In this document: in pieces, positions 11,522 through 22,443 of the stretch | How positions within the stretch are numbered: position 1 is the first letter of the stretch | How the letters are laid out: each line of letters starts with the position of its first letter | Source of the DNA: Maratus speciosus | Taxonomy: Eukaryota > Arthropoda > Arachnida > Araneae > Salticidae | Direction: 5' to 3' | DNA: 64,000 nucleotides | Assembly (NCBI GenBank): GCA_963932465.1 | Contig: OZ010792.1 | Span: 281,525,836 to 281,589,835 of the forward strand | Translations under genes and position numbers: made by a program | Notes under the pieces: model-generated | The model's input: the letters and a program-made list of their open reading frames with translations, nothing else | What the model was told of the DNA's origin: nothing | Databases searched by the model: none

Positions 11522-11662
11522 TAAACAAATTCCCATTCCTTTATCATGTCTTTCACAAAATTTCACAATTTTATGAACTATGAATTTTATCACTTTTATG
11601 AATTTTATGTTTTGTCTGTAGGCAACTTTAAAGTGGGGTCGTTTAATTATGGACACCCTGTA
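10741..11662. mobile_element. Composite TIR element built of three related arms
   Basis: TA duplicates flank the insertion (10741-10742, 11661-11662). The left end starts CAAGGTGTCCACAATTAAAC; the right end is the complement of CAGGGTGTCCATAATTAAAC, and the match continues about 50 bp. The sequence between is not one unit: arm 1 (10743-about 11045) points right, while two head-to-tail arms (about 11215-11405 and 11417-11660) point left, all sharing a GGAATGGGAATTTGTTTAAG block and a CATTTAGCATTACGATAGT block. Arm 1 also holds an unshared GC-rich stretch at about 10797-10905. No transposase is seen. The element splits the host element at a point that is continuous in the 59.2-kb paralogue. Confidence 0.75.
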
Positions 11663-11905
11663 TATTATAATAAAACTTTTAATAGACATTTTCATCTTTG
11701 TTGTAAATGTGATAAAATAAAAAAAAAAGTGGTAGAAGTTTCCATTATGCGCGCCAACAGTAATGCACTGGACGCTCCACATTTTGGACTGCGATTGCCA
11801 GTTCATACGGTATCAGCGATTGCTCGAGCGCCCTGTTTTTCCAGAACTTTTCGTGATGTCATGGATTTTCATTGCAATGTTTTTATTTTTCTCAAAATTA
11901 TTACC

Positions 11906-12234
11906 GTCAACCTCACAGACTTCTAATATAAGTAGACTCCAAATCGACAACCTTTTCTTGACTCCTACATCTTTGCCCTCCATCACGTGATGGAAGGCAG
12001 ATTTAGCGCGCCAAACCGGTTTTTCTCCTCGTAATCTCTCTCCAGATTCCCGCCGAAACATCGTCTGTCTGCGTTTGTCTTGAGTTGACCGCATTTTTGC
12101 TTAGCCAATAAAGGGATTACCGCCAAAATACGGCACCCTTTTGGCGATGAAAGCAAAAGATGTTGGATGCAAAACCTTCCCGAAAGAACAATGGAATTGG
12201 GAGCCTACTTATATTAGAAGTCTGTGGTCAACCC
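11906..12234. mobile_element. 313-bp MITE with 27-bp TIR and 8-bp target duplication
   Basis: The element runs 11914-12226. Its ends are inverted repeats starting CACAGACTTCTAATATAAGT and extending to 27 bases with one mismatch. The flanks are GTCAACCT (11906-11913) and GTCAACCC (12227-12234), an 8-bp duplication with one difference. The unoccupied site is visible in the paralogous element near 59672, which reads ACCGTCAACGCAATTTCAG without the insert. An 8-bp duplication fits hAT or P superfamilies, but the TIR does not begin with the usual hAT letters, so I leave it unclassified. It encodes no protein. Confidence 0.8.
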
Positions 12235-12369
12235 AAGTTCCGTTAGGATGAAACACCCTGTATTTGTGACTAAATAAGAGGTTTGCGACTAATTGTCAAT
12301 TTTTCATCCCCTTGGTGCCTACTATCACCCCTCTGAATTTGTTGGTCGAATACGAAAACACTCTACATA

Positions 12370-12965
12370 TTTAATATTTTTTCAAATGTTAAAATCTTAC
12401 TCACAGATCATGAGCTTTTAACACTTAAAATATTAAATTAAAGATATATTTTGGAAAGATTTTGCCAACTAAAAAGAGAGAGAGAGAGAGCGATTCTTTA
12501 AGAAGAGTACACAGAAAAAGAAAGTTACAAACATTAATTTCTTGTGTAGATATTCTATAAATACGAATGCAATCCCGTCCCATGGGTTTAACATTAGTGA
12601 ACGGAATTTGATATTTCACTGTCTAACAACCTTAATGTATCAAATAAAACAGTACTAAACAGTGTGGACATTATTCAAGTAAGATACCTGGGCCCTATAC
12701 TATCAATAGTTTTATCATTACTTATTAGTATATCTGTTTTTTGAGGGCTAAATAAAAAAATAGCGGAAGTTCCCATTATGACCAGGGTGATACATATGTT
12801 TGTAGTGACTTCAAGCGTATATATATATTTTACGACCATAATTTTGATACACTTCTGTTCTTCAATTAATACATTTCTTAGTATATGTGGAGTCTTCATT
12901 CATGCAATATTATAATACAGTTTAATACTGAAGTATTCTATAGGAATATTAAAGTTTTTTCATCC
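12370..12965. other. AT-rich DNA with a short GA run
   Basis: A GA microsatellite of about 18 bases lies near 12475-12491. No recognisable coding content or element ends were found. Confidence 0.5.
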
Positions 12966-12969
12966 GTTA

Positions 12970-14952
12970 GCAATATTATAATCCAATTTATCCTACACTA
13001 AATCATAATTTAAATCGCAGAGCAACACGTAACAAACGTGGTAGATGTTCTTCTTCAATAATTATCTCTAAAAATACTGTAATTAAACAATTAAATAATC
13101 TTCATAAGAAATATTTAATTCATTACAATTGGAAATTAGTTCGTAGTATATTTTTGCAATAAAAAAGAAAAAGCTTGCACAATATTTAAATATCTTTCTT
13201 AGTAAAACTTTCTCGATACATTTCTCAGATATATTTTTTGATCTTATTATGATCAGAGTCAATCAATTTAACATTAATTTACAAAAAAAAAAAAAAAATT
13301 AAAAATACAAATACACAAATGTTAATTACTTATACAAATCAAATATTCAATAAAATTAATATTAATTCTATTATAAATGACAAAAAATGTAAATTTCCTA
13401 TTCATAATATTCAATTATCTAGAACATTTAAATATCCAATTCCTTTAGGTAGAAAGATATATTTATAATTCTTTTTCAAAAAAATACATCTGCTACAAGT
13501 ACTTTCCCTTGTAAATGCAACGACCCTTCACTACAGCAATACATTAATAAAGATCATGGTCATATAATCACTGGAAATATTAATATTGTAAAGGATTTTA
13601 CATTAAGAAAATTAATAAGATATAGCACTAAATATAGACTTCCATCAAAACTTAATTTAAATTCAATTATAAAGCAATTTACATATGATATTGATTTGCT
13701 TAAATATAAAATTTCTATTTATTACAATAAACCTATTACATATTTTAATCAATGGGAAATATTTGTTATTGAAAAGTTAACTGATGCTCATAGGGCAAAT
13801 GTATCTAATCTTGTTAAAGTCAATACCAAACACATTTTCCAACAAATCAATAATATTCAAAAAGACTATGTAATCACATACATTGACAAATCCCCAAATA
13901 ATTATGCAATCATATGCAAATCTTATTATCACCATCTTCTTACATCTTGTATTTCATCAAATAAGTCTTTCCAGAAAACTAATGATGATATTATTGTTAA
14001 CAATCGTAAAATTATTGCTTATTATAAACTACTAAATATTATTCCTACTGACTTAACTATCCATATTTAGTACTCATTCCTAAATTTCATAAGACACCAC
14101 TTAAATTCAGAACAGTTACAATTGAATGTAATACATATAATAATTATGCTAACAATATTTTATTAAAAATCCTGAATCAAATTTATAATCTAACAACAGA
14201 AACAGATAATAAACATTGTATAAAAATAGTTATCAATTTGTTAATGTACTTAAAGACATTAAATGTGTAAAAAATATACGTACATATGATTTCAAAGATA
14301 TATTTAATAATATAAATCTTAAAGACCTGCATAATATAATTAATACACTATTTAAAACATATAAAAATAAATTAACTCTTACTATAATGGATATAAAATA
14401 TTTTCGCACTTTAACTAATTTTATAATATACAATAACTATATCTTACAAGATAATATTATTTATCTGCAAATAGAAGGAATACCACAAGGCGGATCTACA
14501 TCCAGTTTGATGTCTGATTTATATGAACGTAATTTAAGTAGTGATAATATACTAATGTATCGCTATATTGATGACATTATTTTAATTGACACTAAACAAT
14601 CAAATATTTTCAATTTCCAGTTGATTATCCAACTAATTTAGAATTGGCAGAAAACCTTTTAACAAATAATACTATTAACTTTTTAGATCTAAAAATCATA
14701 ATCGCACAAAACAAAACAATTACTGATCGTTATGACAAACGTAAAGACTTTCAATTCAAAGTTAATACATTTACTCATTTTAAATCCTGTCTACATATTC
14801 CAGTTTACCGTAATATACTAATTAATCATTTGTATAGAATCAAAAGTTTATGTTCATCCCATCTTATCAATAAAAACATCAAACAATTAATATTTGATGC
14901 ATTAAATCATGGATTTCCTAAGAAATTCATATATTCCTTAATCTACAATTAA
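12970..14952 (+). pseudogene. Decayed AT-rich reverse transcriptase, PLE-related
   Basis: Protein remains are spread over at least three frames. About 13510-14070 reads CKCNDPSLQQYINKDHGH, then a TLRKLIRYSTKYRLPSK stretch and YIDKSPNNYAIICKSYY; 14216-14641 holds RT motif B IPQGGSTSSLMSDLY and catalytic box YRYIDDIIL; 14644-14952 holds NFLDLKI followed by YDKRKDFQFKVNTFTHF. Order and motifs place it near the Penelope group; similar YDKRxDFxF proteins are abundant in invertebrate genomes. No GIY-YIG follows the RT and the frame ends naturally with SLIYN-stop, so it may belong to a PLE branch with the nuclease elsewhere, or an endonuclease-lacking one. Upstream (12970-13150) a basic frame could be a decayed N-terminus. 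Unlike the PLE at 9.5 kb its codons are extremely AT-rich. Subfamily uncertain. Confidence 0.6.
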
Positions 14953-16747
14953 TTAATGATCTAAGCAATGGATAGTAGGGAGGTTTCTTGTATGTTACTA
15001 TCACCATTTTGCGTATCAAAAAAATATATAAAAAAATTACAAAAAATTAAAAATAAACAAAAAAAAAATTAAAAATACAAAATATATAAATAAAAAATTT
15101 ACATAGGTTGGATGGGTGGGCAGATGTTAAATTATGGAGGAGGGTGGAGTTGTCTGGATAATTTATACGCAAATGTTGATTTAATATATATTAAAAAGAG
15201 GGGGGATGATACGTTTAATTTATGAATTTCTACGTTTATTTTGGTCCTTATGAAGTTGCTGTCCTTGGTACTGTATAAAAATATAAATATTTATATTATA
15301 TTAATTCACATCGATTTAAGTCACTTTTATTGATTTACTTCAATTTATTTTGATTTTTAATGGTGGACGCTAATACAGTTTATGATATATGTATTTATCA
15401 GTATGTAGAAATGTTGAAATCTGTTGGTATATACCCCCATCCCCATTCAGTATAGAAACATTTTAAAATGTAAAACATTACATTTATTAAATGGTTAATA
15501 GAAATAAACTTCTATATTATTGTAATTGTAACTTATTTGAAATTATTATTAACTTACTTAATTTTAACTAAAAAATTTAAAAATAATTATAACACATTAT
15601 ATTAAAGATGCTAAATGGTTATTATCGTTATTATGTTGAGCTGTTTTAGAATGATATTGTTGTGCTGTTTTAAAGTGATTTAATAGGTTCAAATATTAGT
15701 AATATTTTAAATAAACAATTTTTCTACCTTTATATTTGGTGTAATCTCCAATAGATGGCACCACTATTAATTATTTCTACTTATTTTGAACGTGATATTA
15801 TTCATATATAGACATTATTAACTTTTTAATTTTGTGAAGTTCCGCTAGATTGCAGCATTAAATTTATTATATTTTAATATATCTCTTAATTATTATCTGT
15901 TCTATTTTAAACATATATTTCTTTATGTACTTTTTGTAATAACTTATTCCAGGATAATTAAAATCGCATATAATAATTTTTATTATATAGACTATATTTT
16001 AATTATAATTATTATAGTTATAAGAATGTGAATATTTTCTGAAAGCTGTGATGATTTGCAACCGTAAGGATTCGATTTTAACTGTACCAATTAATTAGGC
16101 GGGATTTTTGCTGTGCTAAAATTGGTTACATGTTTGAGTTGTAATATGGTCATAGCAATTCTCTTGCTAGGTATGTCCTTAAATTTAAATGTTACAATTT
16201 TTTCATATTGTTCAATATTGCATTGGTTAATATTTTTTTTTAAATTCATTTTATATGGCATGGTAAATTTATACTTTTTGGTGTATGGTCGATTGGGTAC
16301 ATAATGGAATTCGGTTTTTAGCTTATTGCTGGATTCAATTACAGAAATCGACTATGTTTTTGCTTATATATGTATTTTATGTACGCTTGAAAAAGTGAAA
16401 TGCTATATAAGCTTCCGGCTACATCCATCCATTTGATCTATTGTTTGTTTACGATACGTCTTTTAATGGTTCAATATTATTTCGCTGGTTATTTGTATCT
16501 TTTGTCTTTAGTAGGTATGTTATCAAAATTTGGTGGTTTTTTATATGTTTTATATGGATTAATCGCCCGCAATGTGCTATTGAATTAGTGGTATTGTGCT
16601 TGACTCTGTTAAAGGTTCTAGTTAAAGGTTCCATCTTTATTTTGTATAAGGTCAGAGTTATGAATTTTAGCTAAATTTATTAATTTAATTTTAGTAATTG
16701 GAAATAGACGATGATATGTAATTATATAATGGTTATATATATATATA
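14953..16747. other. Very AT-rich DNA, no gene recognised
   Basis: Short hydrophobic frames occur on the plus strand (16113-16674), but they look like chance translation of T-rich DNA: no conserved motif, no supporting start context, and overlapping frames are equally open. An A-rich word at 15060-15085 resembles one at 13290-13315 and might mark the edges of the RT relic; this is weak. Confidence 0.4.
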
Positions 16748-18290
16748 TACACTGGTGTGCAAAAATTAAGGACGGAGCAGATAAATTAGCATAAGAGCCC
16801 AAAAAGGCAACAGAACAAAATGGAACACTAATAAGGAGATAGACCTGGAACAAATGCAGTAGGTCATGCGCATATATGGCATGTGACGTAATAGGAGGAG
16901 GTCCTAAGGGGATAAAGCACAGAGGTGGTGGACTTTCAGCAATTTGGTGAAATCTATTGCACGGTGTACAGTGATTTCAACGACGCCTTTTTTACTACTA
17001 TTGTATGATATCGCCAAGAGGCAATCCAGGATATGTCATCTGGATAACCTTACACGAGGTCTCATCATTGGGAGGTTGGAAGAAGGTCGAAGTGTGACAA
17101 GTGTTGCAGAAGAGTTCGGGAGTGCTCACAGCATCGTTTCACTAGACTCTAGTACATTTCAAATGATGGGAACAGCTGTCCAAGCATTCAGCAGTGGTCG
17201 CCCACGAGCAACAAGAACAGCGGAAGACCGTTATATTGTCCTACTGGCGAAAAGAAACAGGCAGCAGATATGATGGATAAATTCAAATGGAGATGCAGTA
17301 GACTACTGGACGTCGGATATCATGTTTTACCGTGATTAGAAGGCTACACAAAGGTGGTTTATACACACGACCACCAGTACAGTGTGTACTATTAACGCCT
17401 GCTCATCGGAGACGCCGGTTTCTGTGGTGCCAAGAACACAAGAACTGTACCCAACAGGAATGGGGTCGAGTACTATTTACGGATGAGAGCCGATTTACTC
17501 TGACAAGCGATTTTTGACTTATACACATCTGGAGAGAGCAGGGAACACGTAATCACCCGTGCAACATCATTGAAAGGGACCGTTTTGGACGTTCCTGAGT
17601 TCTTGTTTGGGACGGTATCATGCTTGGTAGACGTACGAACCTCCACGCCTCTTCCAAGGAGGTTCAGTCTCTGGTGCCCGCTCTTGCGCCGAGATTCTCT
17701 TGCTTCACGAGCGTCTGTTTAGACGTGCTGTGGGTCCGGGTTTCCTCTTCATGGACGAAAACGCTCCCCCTCATGCCTCATCGTACAGCGGCTGTCGAGG
17801 AGCTCATGTAAAGTGAAGATATTCAATGCATGAATTGGCCTGCAAAGTCCCCAGACCAAACTTCCATAGAACACGTGTGGGACCTTCTCGAGAGATGCTT
17901 GGAAGCACGTGGTCAGGCTCCAGAAACTATTCTGCAGCTGAAATTGGCGTTACAAGAGGAATTGGGATCGATGCCTCAACAGTTCCTTGACGACCTCGTC
18001 CTTAGCATGGACATACTTTGTAAATACTGCACCGCAGTCAGGGGTGACCATATTCCTTATTAGAGACTGAATTTTTCCTGCCAGGTGCGTGTAAGATGGA
18101 CATTTCTGTCTTCTGTGACCCTTTCAATAAAGTGCTTTTGAATCCTTTTGATTCCTTGTTTAGATGGTTTTATCACTTGTCCCATATTTTCACATCTTGA
18201 AGATCTTATGGTATGATTCTGGTCGATGTGGAAAAGGTCTGCACGACGTTACATCCGACAAACCATCTCGTCCTTAATTCTTGCATACCA

Positions 18291-18295
<5 letters not shown>
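16748..18295 (+). mobile_element. Tc1-like transposon relic inside a TA microsatellite
   Basis: Inverted ends CACTGGTGTGCAAAAATTAA at 16750 and the complement of CACTGGTATGCAAGAATTAA ending at 18293; the match continues to AGGACG. TA flanks both ends (16748-16749, 18294-18295), inside a TA microsatellite of which about 16 bases remain on the left and 34 on the right. Length 1544 bp is normal for Tc1. A single degraded transposase gene lies between the ends on the plus strand. Confidence 0.9.
16944..18063 (+). pseudogene. Tc1 transposase, frameshifted and nonsense-mutated
   Basis: Four consecutive fragments in shifted frames cover a whole transposase. 16944-17273 holds the N-terminal helix-turn-helix region (LTRGLIIGRLEEGRSVTSVA, then SGRPRATRTAEDRYI). 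17332-17517 ends at the first catalytic site (LFTDESRF). Around 17740-17790 the second site FMDENAPPHAS appears in another frame, and 17830-18063 carries the third (WPAKSPDQTSIEHVWD). D, D and E of a DD34E-type enzyme are thus all traceable. The DNA-cleaving activity is lost through several frameshifts and stops. The C-terminal fragment is continuous to its natural stop just inside the right end. Confidence 0.88.

Positions 18296-18327
<32 letters not shown>
18294..18327. repeat. (TA)n microsatellite, right half
   Basis: About 34 bases of alternating TA directly abut the Tc1 right end; the matching left part is at 16733-16749. Confidence 0.9.
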
Positions 18328-18332
<5 letters not shown>

Positions 18333-18592
18333 TTGTGATTTGTTTTTGTGATTTTCCTGGCTTTCAAAAGAATTGCAGTTATTACATATGTAACATATAA
18401 TGTATAATATAATATATATATATATTATATAACATGGTGAAAAAAAGCAATCAAACCTTAGGTGGGCCATAGTGGGACCGGGTACCGTACCACATAAAAA
18501 TCTAATACATTTTATTGAATAAGTTTTCTGATTCAAATGCAACTGACCTGAAAAATCGTGCTGGTTGGCAACTACGCTTTATCCTTTTCTTC

Positions 18593-18628
<36 letters not shown>

Positions 18629-19185
18629 GAATTATTTGCATGGATAGTTTACATGTCGGTAAAATATTTTTATTATTGTTAAAGTTATGAATGAAAATCC
18701 AGGTTCAAATTGGAGTGAGACACCCTTATATTTATGATTGGAAACGTGGATTGCCATGCGACTCAGCTTTCCAATACAAAAATTGTTTGTTTTAGTGAAC
18801 AAAACTCAAACCTAGGACGAACAAATCTCTCAAAGTTTATCCCATCATGATTTTAGAATCATCCGGTATATGAATACTATGCATAGTGATGTGCATGCAA
18901 GCAGATATTCCAAAAACAGTCCCAAATATTAAAATTCACAATTCTTGAACTATAATGAATATCGAGTGAAATTAATCGGTCTTGTTCTGATCATAAAACT
19001 CCTTTCTTCGACTAATCTCAGGAAACACTTTAATATTTTAATCTCCAGATATGTTGCTACACTGAAATAAATATAAAATACGAAATCAATTTTCAAAACA
19101 TTAAAAAAGTGCGTGTAGGTCTCGATTATTTTATTTGCGTATGTATAACAGACACGTTTGTTGTAATACATTTAGTTTATTTCGA
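18328..19185. other. AT-rich DNA with an A run
   Basis: An A run of about 29 bases is at 18597-18625. The segment 18945-19180 shares phrases with 20680-21115 (for example GAAATTA-TCG followed by TTTGAACACT), so it is a diverged local duplicate. No coding sequence is recognised. Confidence 0.5.
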
Positions 19186-19189
19186 ACAC

Positions 19190-19590
19190 TTAGCTGCTGA
19201 TTTTCTGATTTATTGTTAAGTTCATTTTTGCTCTCAAACGCTTCAAACTGGCAAATTCTCTTATTTGGAAACTACATAATGTGCCGTGCATGTCTTCTTT
19301 TTTTTTTTTATAAATGCAGAAAATATTTCAAAAAATGCTGATATTTCAAAAAAGCGGGAGATCTAGGAATGAAAAAAAAAATGGTCATACTGAGAAAATA
19401 ATTGTTTAAAAATCAAATTCTAATTAACTGAGCGAAAAATAAAACCACACGGCCTCTTATACATCTCTTCAAAAATCACGTCAGCAAGTTTCATGTTTTT
19501 ATTTTTAAAAATGAGTCTGAAAATGTCTCAGAAAATTTCGAGCTGTTGAGGATGGAAAAACATTTTTTCGAATATACCCTTAAACTGTGT
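19190..19590 (+). repeat. Dispersed repeat, copy 1 (second copy at 29335-29752)
   Basis: Shared phrases in the same order with 29335-29752 include TTTTTGCTCTCAAACGC, ACTGAGAAAATAATTGTTTA, TCTTCAAAAATCACGTCAGC and GTTTCATNTTTTT, over about 380 bp. The two copies are about 10 kb apart and in the same orientation. No frame is shared, so the unit is non-coding. Confidence 0.75.
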
Positions 19591-19614
19591 GAGGACCTCT
19601 CTTTTAGTGAGAAG

Positions 19615-19742
19615 TACCGTGTTTACTCGCGTAATAGTCGCACTTTTTATGCCAATTTTTCATTGTAAAAGTCTAGGTGCGACTATTATGCGGAGAAATC
19701 TACTACACAATATTGTACACTCTAATTCAAAAACCTTACTGG

Positions 19743-19795
<53 letters not shown>

Positions 19796-20348
19796 ACATT
19801 ATAATATAATTAGTAACTTACCAAATGTTGCCAGATTATGTGCTGTTTATTGAATTCTTTTTTTAATTTTTATGGTAATAGTTTTATAGACATAAAATTT
19901 ACAAATAATCTTTGTGAAAATTTTGACAGAAAATTCTCATAATAAATCACTTTCACTGAAGGTATCACTATTGTAATGTGAATCGGTGTATTAAGAATCT
20001 CCGTCATTCCATTAAATGTCGTCTTTGCTTCCGTTCAAAGCATTGGAGATTACCTGTCTTCTTAAAACTTTTTGAAATTATATCGCTTGTTATTAAAGTC
20101 TCTTTTGCCTTCTGAAAGTTCCTTCTTTTCATCATCAACAAGATGTCATCGGAAGCTATCGAGTACCAGCATAGTTAGTTTTTAAAGCAATGCTCCAGAC
20201 CTTTTCTTCAAAACATTGCGAACCCAATCTTTCATCATTTTTTCTTGCATCCAGTTTATGCGAAGAAAATATTTTGACGATTTTTTCTGCTTCAAAATGG
20301 GGGTGCGACTTTTAAGCGAGGGCGACTATTACGCGAGTAAACATTGTA
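19615..20348 (-). mobile_element. pogo/Tigger-like element relic, 730 bp
   Basis: TA flanks (19615-19616, 20347-20348) and inverted ends sharing TGTTTACTCGCGTAATAGTC, preceded by C and two variable bases, so the probable consensus start is CAGTGTTTACTCGCG. A G-C-G-A-C-T-T-TT-AAGCGAG box lies just inside the right end. An A run of about 48 bases occupies 19747-19795. Minus-strand remains of a pogo transposase catalytic domain lie at 20105-20275. The element is internally deleted. Confidence 0.8.
20105..20275 (-). pseudogene. Fragment of pogo/Tigger transposase catalytic domain
   Basis: On the minus strand the DNA reads KMMKDWVRNVLKKRSGALL with minor breaks, then MLVLDSFR, a stop and HL. In Tigger and related transposases the central catalytic region contains W-x-x-x-V-W-x-x-R-P-G-A-L followed by M-L-V-L-D-x-F-x-G-H, the Asp being catalytic. 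The match in order and spacing is good, although a stop replaces the Gly and the rest of the domain is missing. Family comparison is from memory. Confidence 0.65.
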
Positions 20349-20354
20349 TTTTCT

Positions 20355-21550
20355 CTTTAGGTTAGTATATTTAATGAAATAAGCCTGGGCGATTTATTCT
20401 CAGCAGACGGACATCTTTTCATTTCAACAGCAGAAATACATTCTTGCTAACGTGTCTAGGTGCATACACTAAATCTGTTGAGGCATTCCGAGTTGGAATT
20501 CTTGGTTAACCATGGGTCATCATCCTTCTTGTAACTCCTAGATTTGGTTACAGCTACCGCATGAAAATCGTTGTCATAATGTAATTATAGTGATTTCCCA
20601 CGACAAGATGGAAATTCAAGGCCATAATTAGAGGTAGATAATTATCAACGTAGATAATTAAAACAATAATAATGCTTAAATATCAAGCGAAATTAGTCGT
20701 TCTTGCTTTGATCATAATTTCCTTTCTCCAACAAGTCTTTGGATTAATATTTTATTCTCCAAATAAGAGATTCGTTTGAATGGAGGACTTTAATAGTTAG
20801 AGATGCGTGCGTAGCACGCCTGAAGTACGCTGCCGAAGGCAGCAGGAATCCATCCCGGATATTTATTTTCAGAGATTCTTTTTTATAATTAATCGATGTT
20901 TTAATCATTCGAGATTCATTTAGAAAAATCGACCAACAATTAATTCCCGTATATGAAGTTAAGGTTATTCTTACGCAAGATCGTATAGTACTCGAATAAA
21001 TTTAAACTGAGTCAATTTTTTAAGTGTTGAAAGGGTGTGAATACGTCCCAATTATTTTATACATTTATATATAACAAAAAGCTATGTATATTGCAAGACA
21101 TTTAGCCTATTTTGAACACTAAACTGTGCTATACTTTTAGTGAAAAATATTTTCGCTTTAGACTGATATATTTAATGAAATAAGACCGGGCGAATTATTC
21201 GTTTATATATAACAAAAGCTAATGTATATGGCATGTTAGATTTAGCTTACTGAACATTAAATTGCGCTTGTTCTATCTTTCAGCGAAGAGTATTTTCTCT
21301 TTAGGTTGATATATTTAATGAAATAGGACTGGGCGATTTGTTCGCAGAAACAACTTTTCATTTGAACAGCAGAAATACATTCTTGCTAACATGTCTGAGT
21401 GCATACACTAAACCTATTGATGCATTACGAGTGGGAATTCTTAGTAACCCATGGGTCATTCTTCTTGTGAATCCCAGATTTGATTACAGCTACCGCATGA
21501 AAATCGTTGTTATAACGTAACCATAGAGACTTCCCGTGACAAGATTGAAA
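20355..21550 (+). repeat. Local tandem duplication of a roughly 250-bp segment
   Basis: 20355-20610 and 21295-21550 match closely: TATATTTAATGAAATA, GCAGAAATACATTCTTGCTA, GTGCATACACTAAA, CCATGGGTCAT and CAGCTACCGCATGAAAATCG appear in the same order. A third partial copy starts near 21150. The repeated part ends with GACTTCCCGTGACAAGAT-type sequence. The short frame at 21338-21520 belongs to one copy and is disrupted in the other, so coding is unlikely. Confidence 0.75.
20805..20843. other. Two adjacent perfect short hairpins
   Basis: GCGTGC-GTA-GCACGC (20805-20819) is followed nine bases later by GCTGCC-GAA-GGCAGC (20829-20843). Each has a six-pair GC-rich stem and a three-base loop, in otherwise AT-rich DNA between two copies of the local duplication. 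The function is unknown; it could be the end structure of an unrecognised element. Confidence 0.6.
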
Positions 21551-22400
21551 TCTGAGGAACGCTGGTATAATCTCTTTCGTTCTGCAAACCATAATTTATC
21601 AAATTGATGACACTTGGGACAGGGGACAAACCTAGCAAGGAATTTCTCATAGGCGCATAGGAAGAAAAGTTTGAGATGAGATAAATTTAATGGTTTTGCT
21701 GTATTTGATAATGGATGGATTAATTTCAAAAGGGATGACACTTTCATATCTAGATGAATATTTTACTTACGGTGGATAGATTTTATTGAATTTTAGACTG
21801 TGTAAAAATTGGGGATTAAAACTCGGTGTGGAATAGTATTCATTTGAAAGAATTTGAAAAAGTATACGGGCGATAAAAATATTCGTTTTACCGGATATAT
21901 TTAATAGTAATGGAAAAAATTTGTACGTACACAAAATTATGTCTTTTTAAATTTTAACAAGAATAAAAAACATACTTTAAAATAAAGAACTTATAATAAA
22001 AAGCAATAATATACATACTTTATAATAAAAAACATACTTTATAATAAACAACTTATTATAAAAAGTAATAATATATGTACTTTATAATTGTAGTAAAAAG
22101 CAATAATATATATGCTTTATAATAAAAAAGCATACTTTATACTTATGTTACATGCCTTGCTCCTATTTATTTTTGATTATTTTATGAACAAATTTCTGGT
22201 TCGAATCGAAACATTTTCATTTCGTATCGGTGAAATGACCGATTTACCGGAAAACCCGGGGTTTTTTTAAACTGTTTTTTTTTTTTTTTTTTTTTTTTTT
22301 ACCGGTTTTATAAATGTTAGTCTGTCGACTGACGTGTACAGCCGAAGCGTGGGTCAAATGAACTGTTTTGGTATATTTAGCGTTAAAAAATTATTTATAC
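21551..22400. repeat. AT-rich DNA with a short tandem repeat
   Basis: Between about 21958 and 22145 a unit close to CATACTTTATAATAAAAA plus CTTATTATAAAAAGCAATAA recurs four to five times. A T run lies at 22274-22300. The rest holds nothing recognisable. Confidence 0.6.
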
Positions 22401-22409
22401 TTTTATATT

Positions 22410-22443
22410 TATTATTATTATTATTATTATTGTTGTTGTTGTT
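22410..22443. repeat. (ATT)n-(GTT)n compound microsatellite
   Basis: About eight ATT triplets run into about four GTT triplets. They create the poly-leucine and poly-asparagine stretches of the overlapping reading frames, which I do not accept as genes. Confidence 0.9.

Larger units (their letters stand above)
9117..12366 (+). mobile_element. TA-flanked TIR element carrying three younger insertions
   Basis: Pieces of this element match, in order, the uninterrupted copy at 59240-59822. The left end TACAGGGTGTT is at 9117-9127; homology resumes at about 10622 (GCATCAAGAAGATG), continues to 10740, again from 11663 to 11913, and from 12235 to the degenerate right end at about 12364. Removing the insertions (PLE 9128-10621, MITE 10741-11662, MITE 11914-12234) leaves about 515 bp against 579 bp in the intact copy; about 35 bp near the PLE junction are missing. 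No transposase is encoded in either copy, so it is non-autonomous; CAGGGTGT ends with TA flanks suggest the Tc1/mariner superfamily. Confidence 0.75.

Noticed and set aside
14953..16747. Mitochondrial insertion suggested by T-rich hydrophobic frames
   Set aside because: No mitochondrial gene order, tRNA fold or conserved motif could be recognised; overlapping frames are equally hydrophobic because of composition.
18249..18542. 97-codon minus-strand frame
   Set aside because: It spans the Tc1 TIR and the TA microsatellite.
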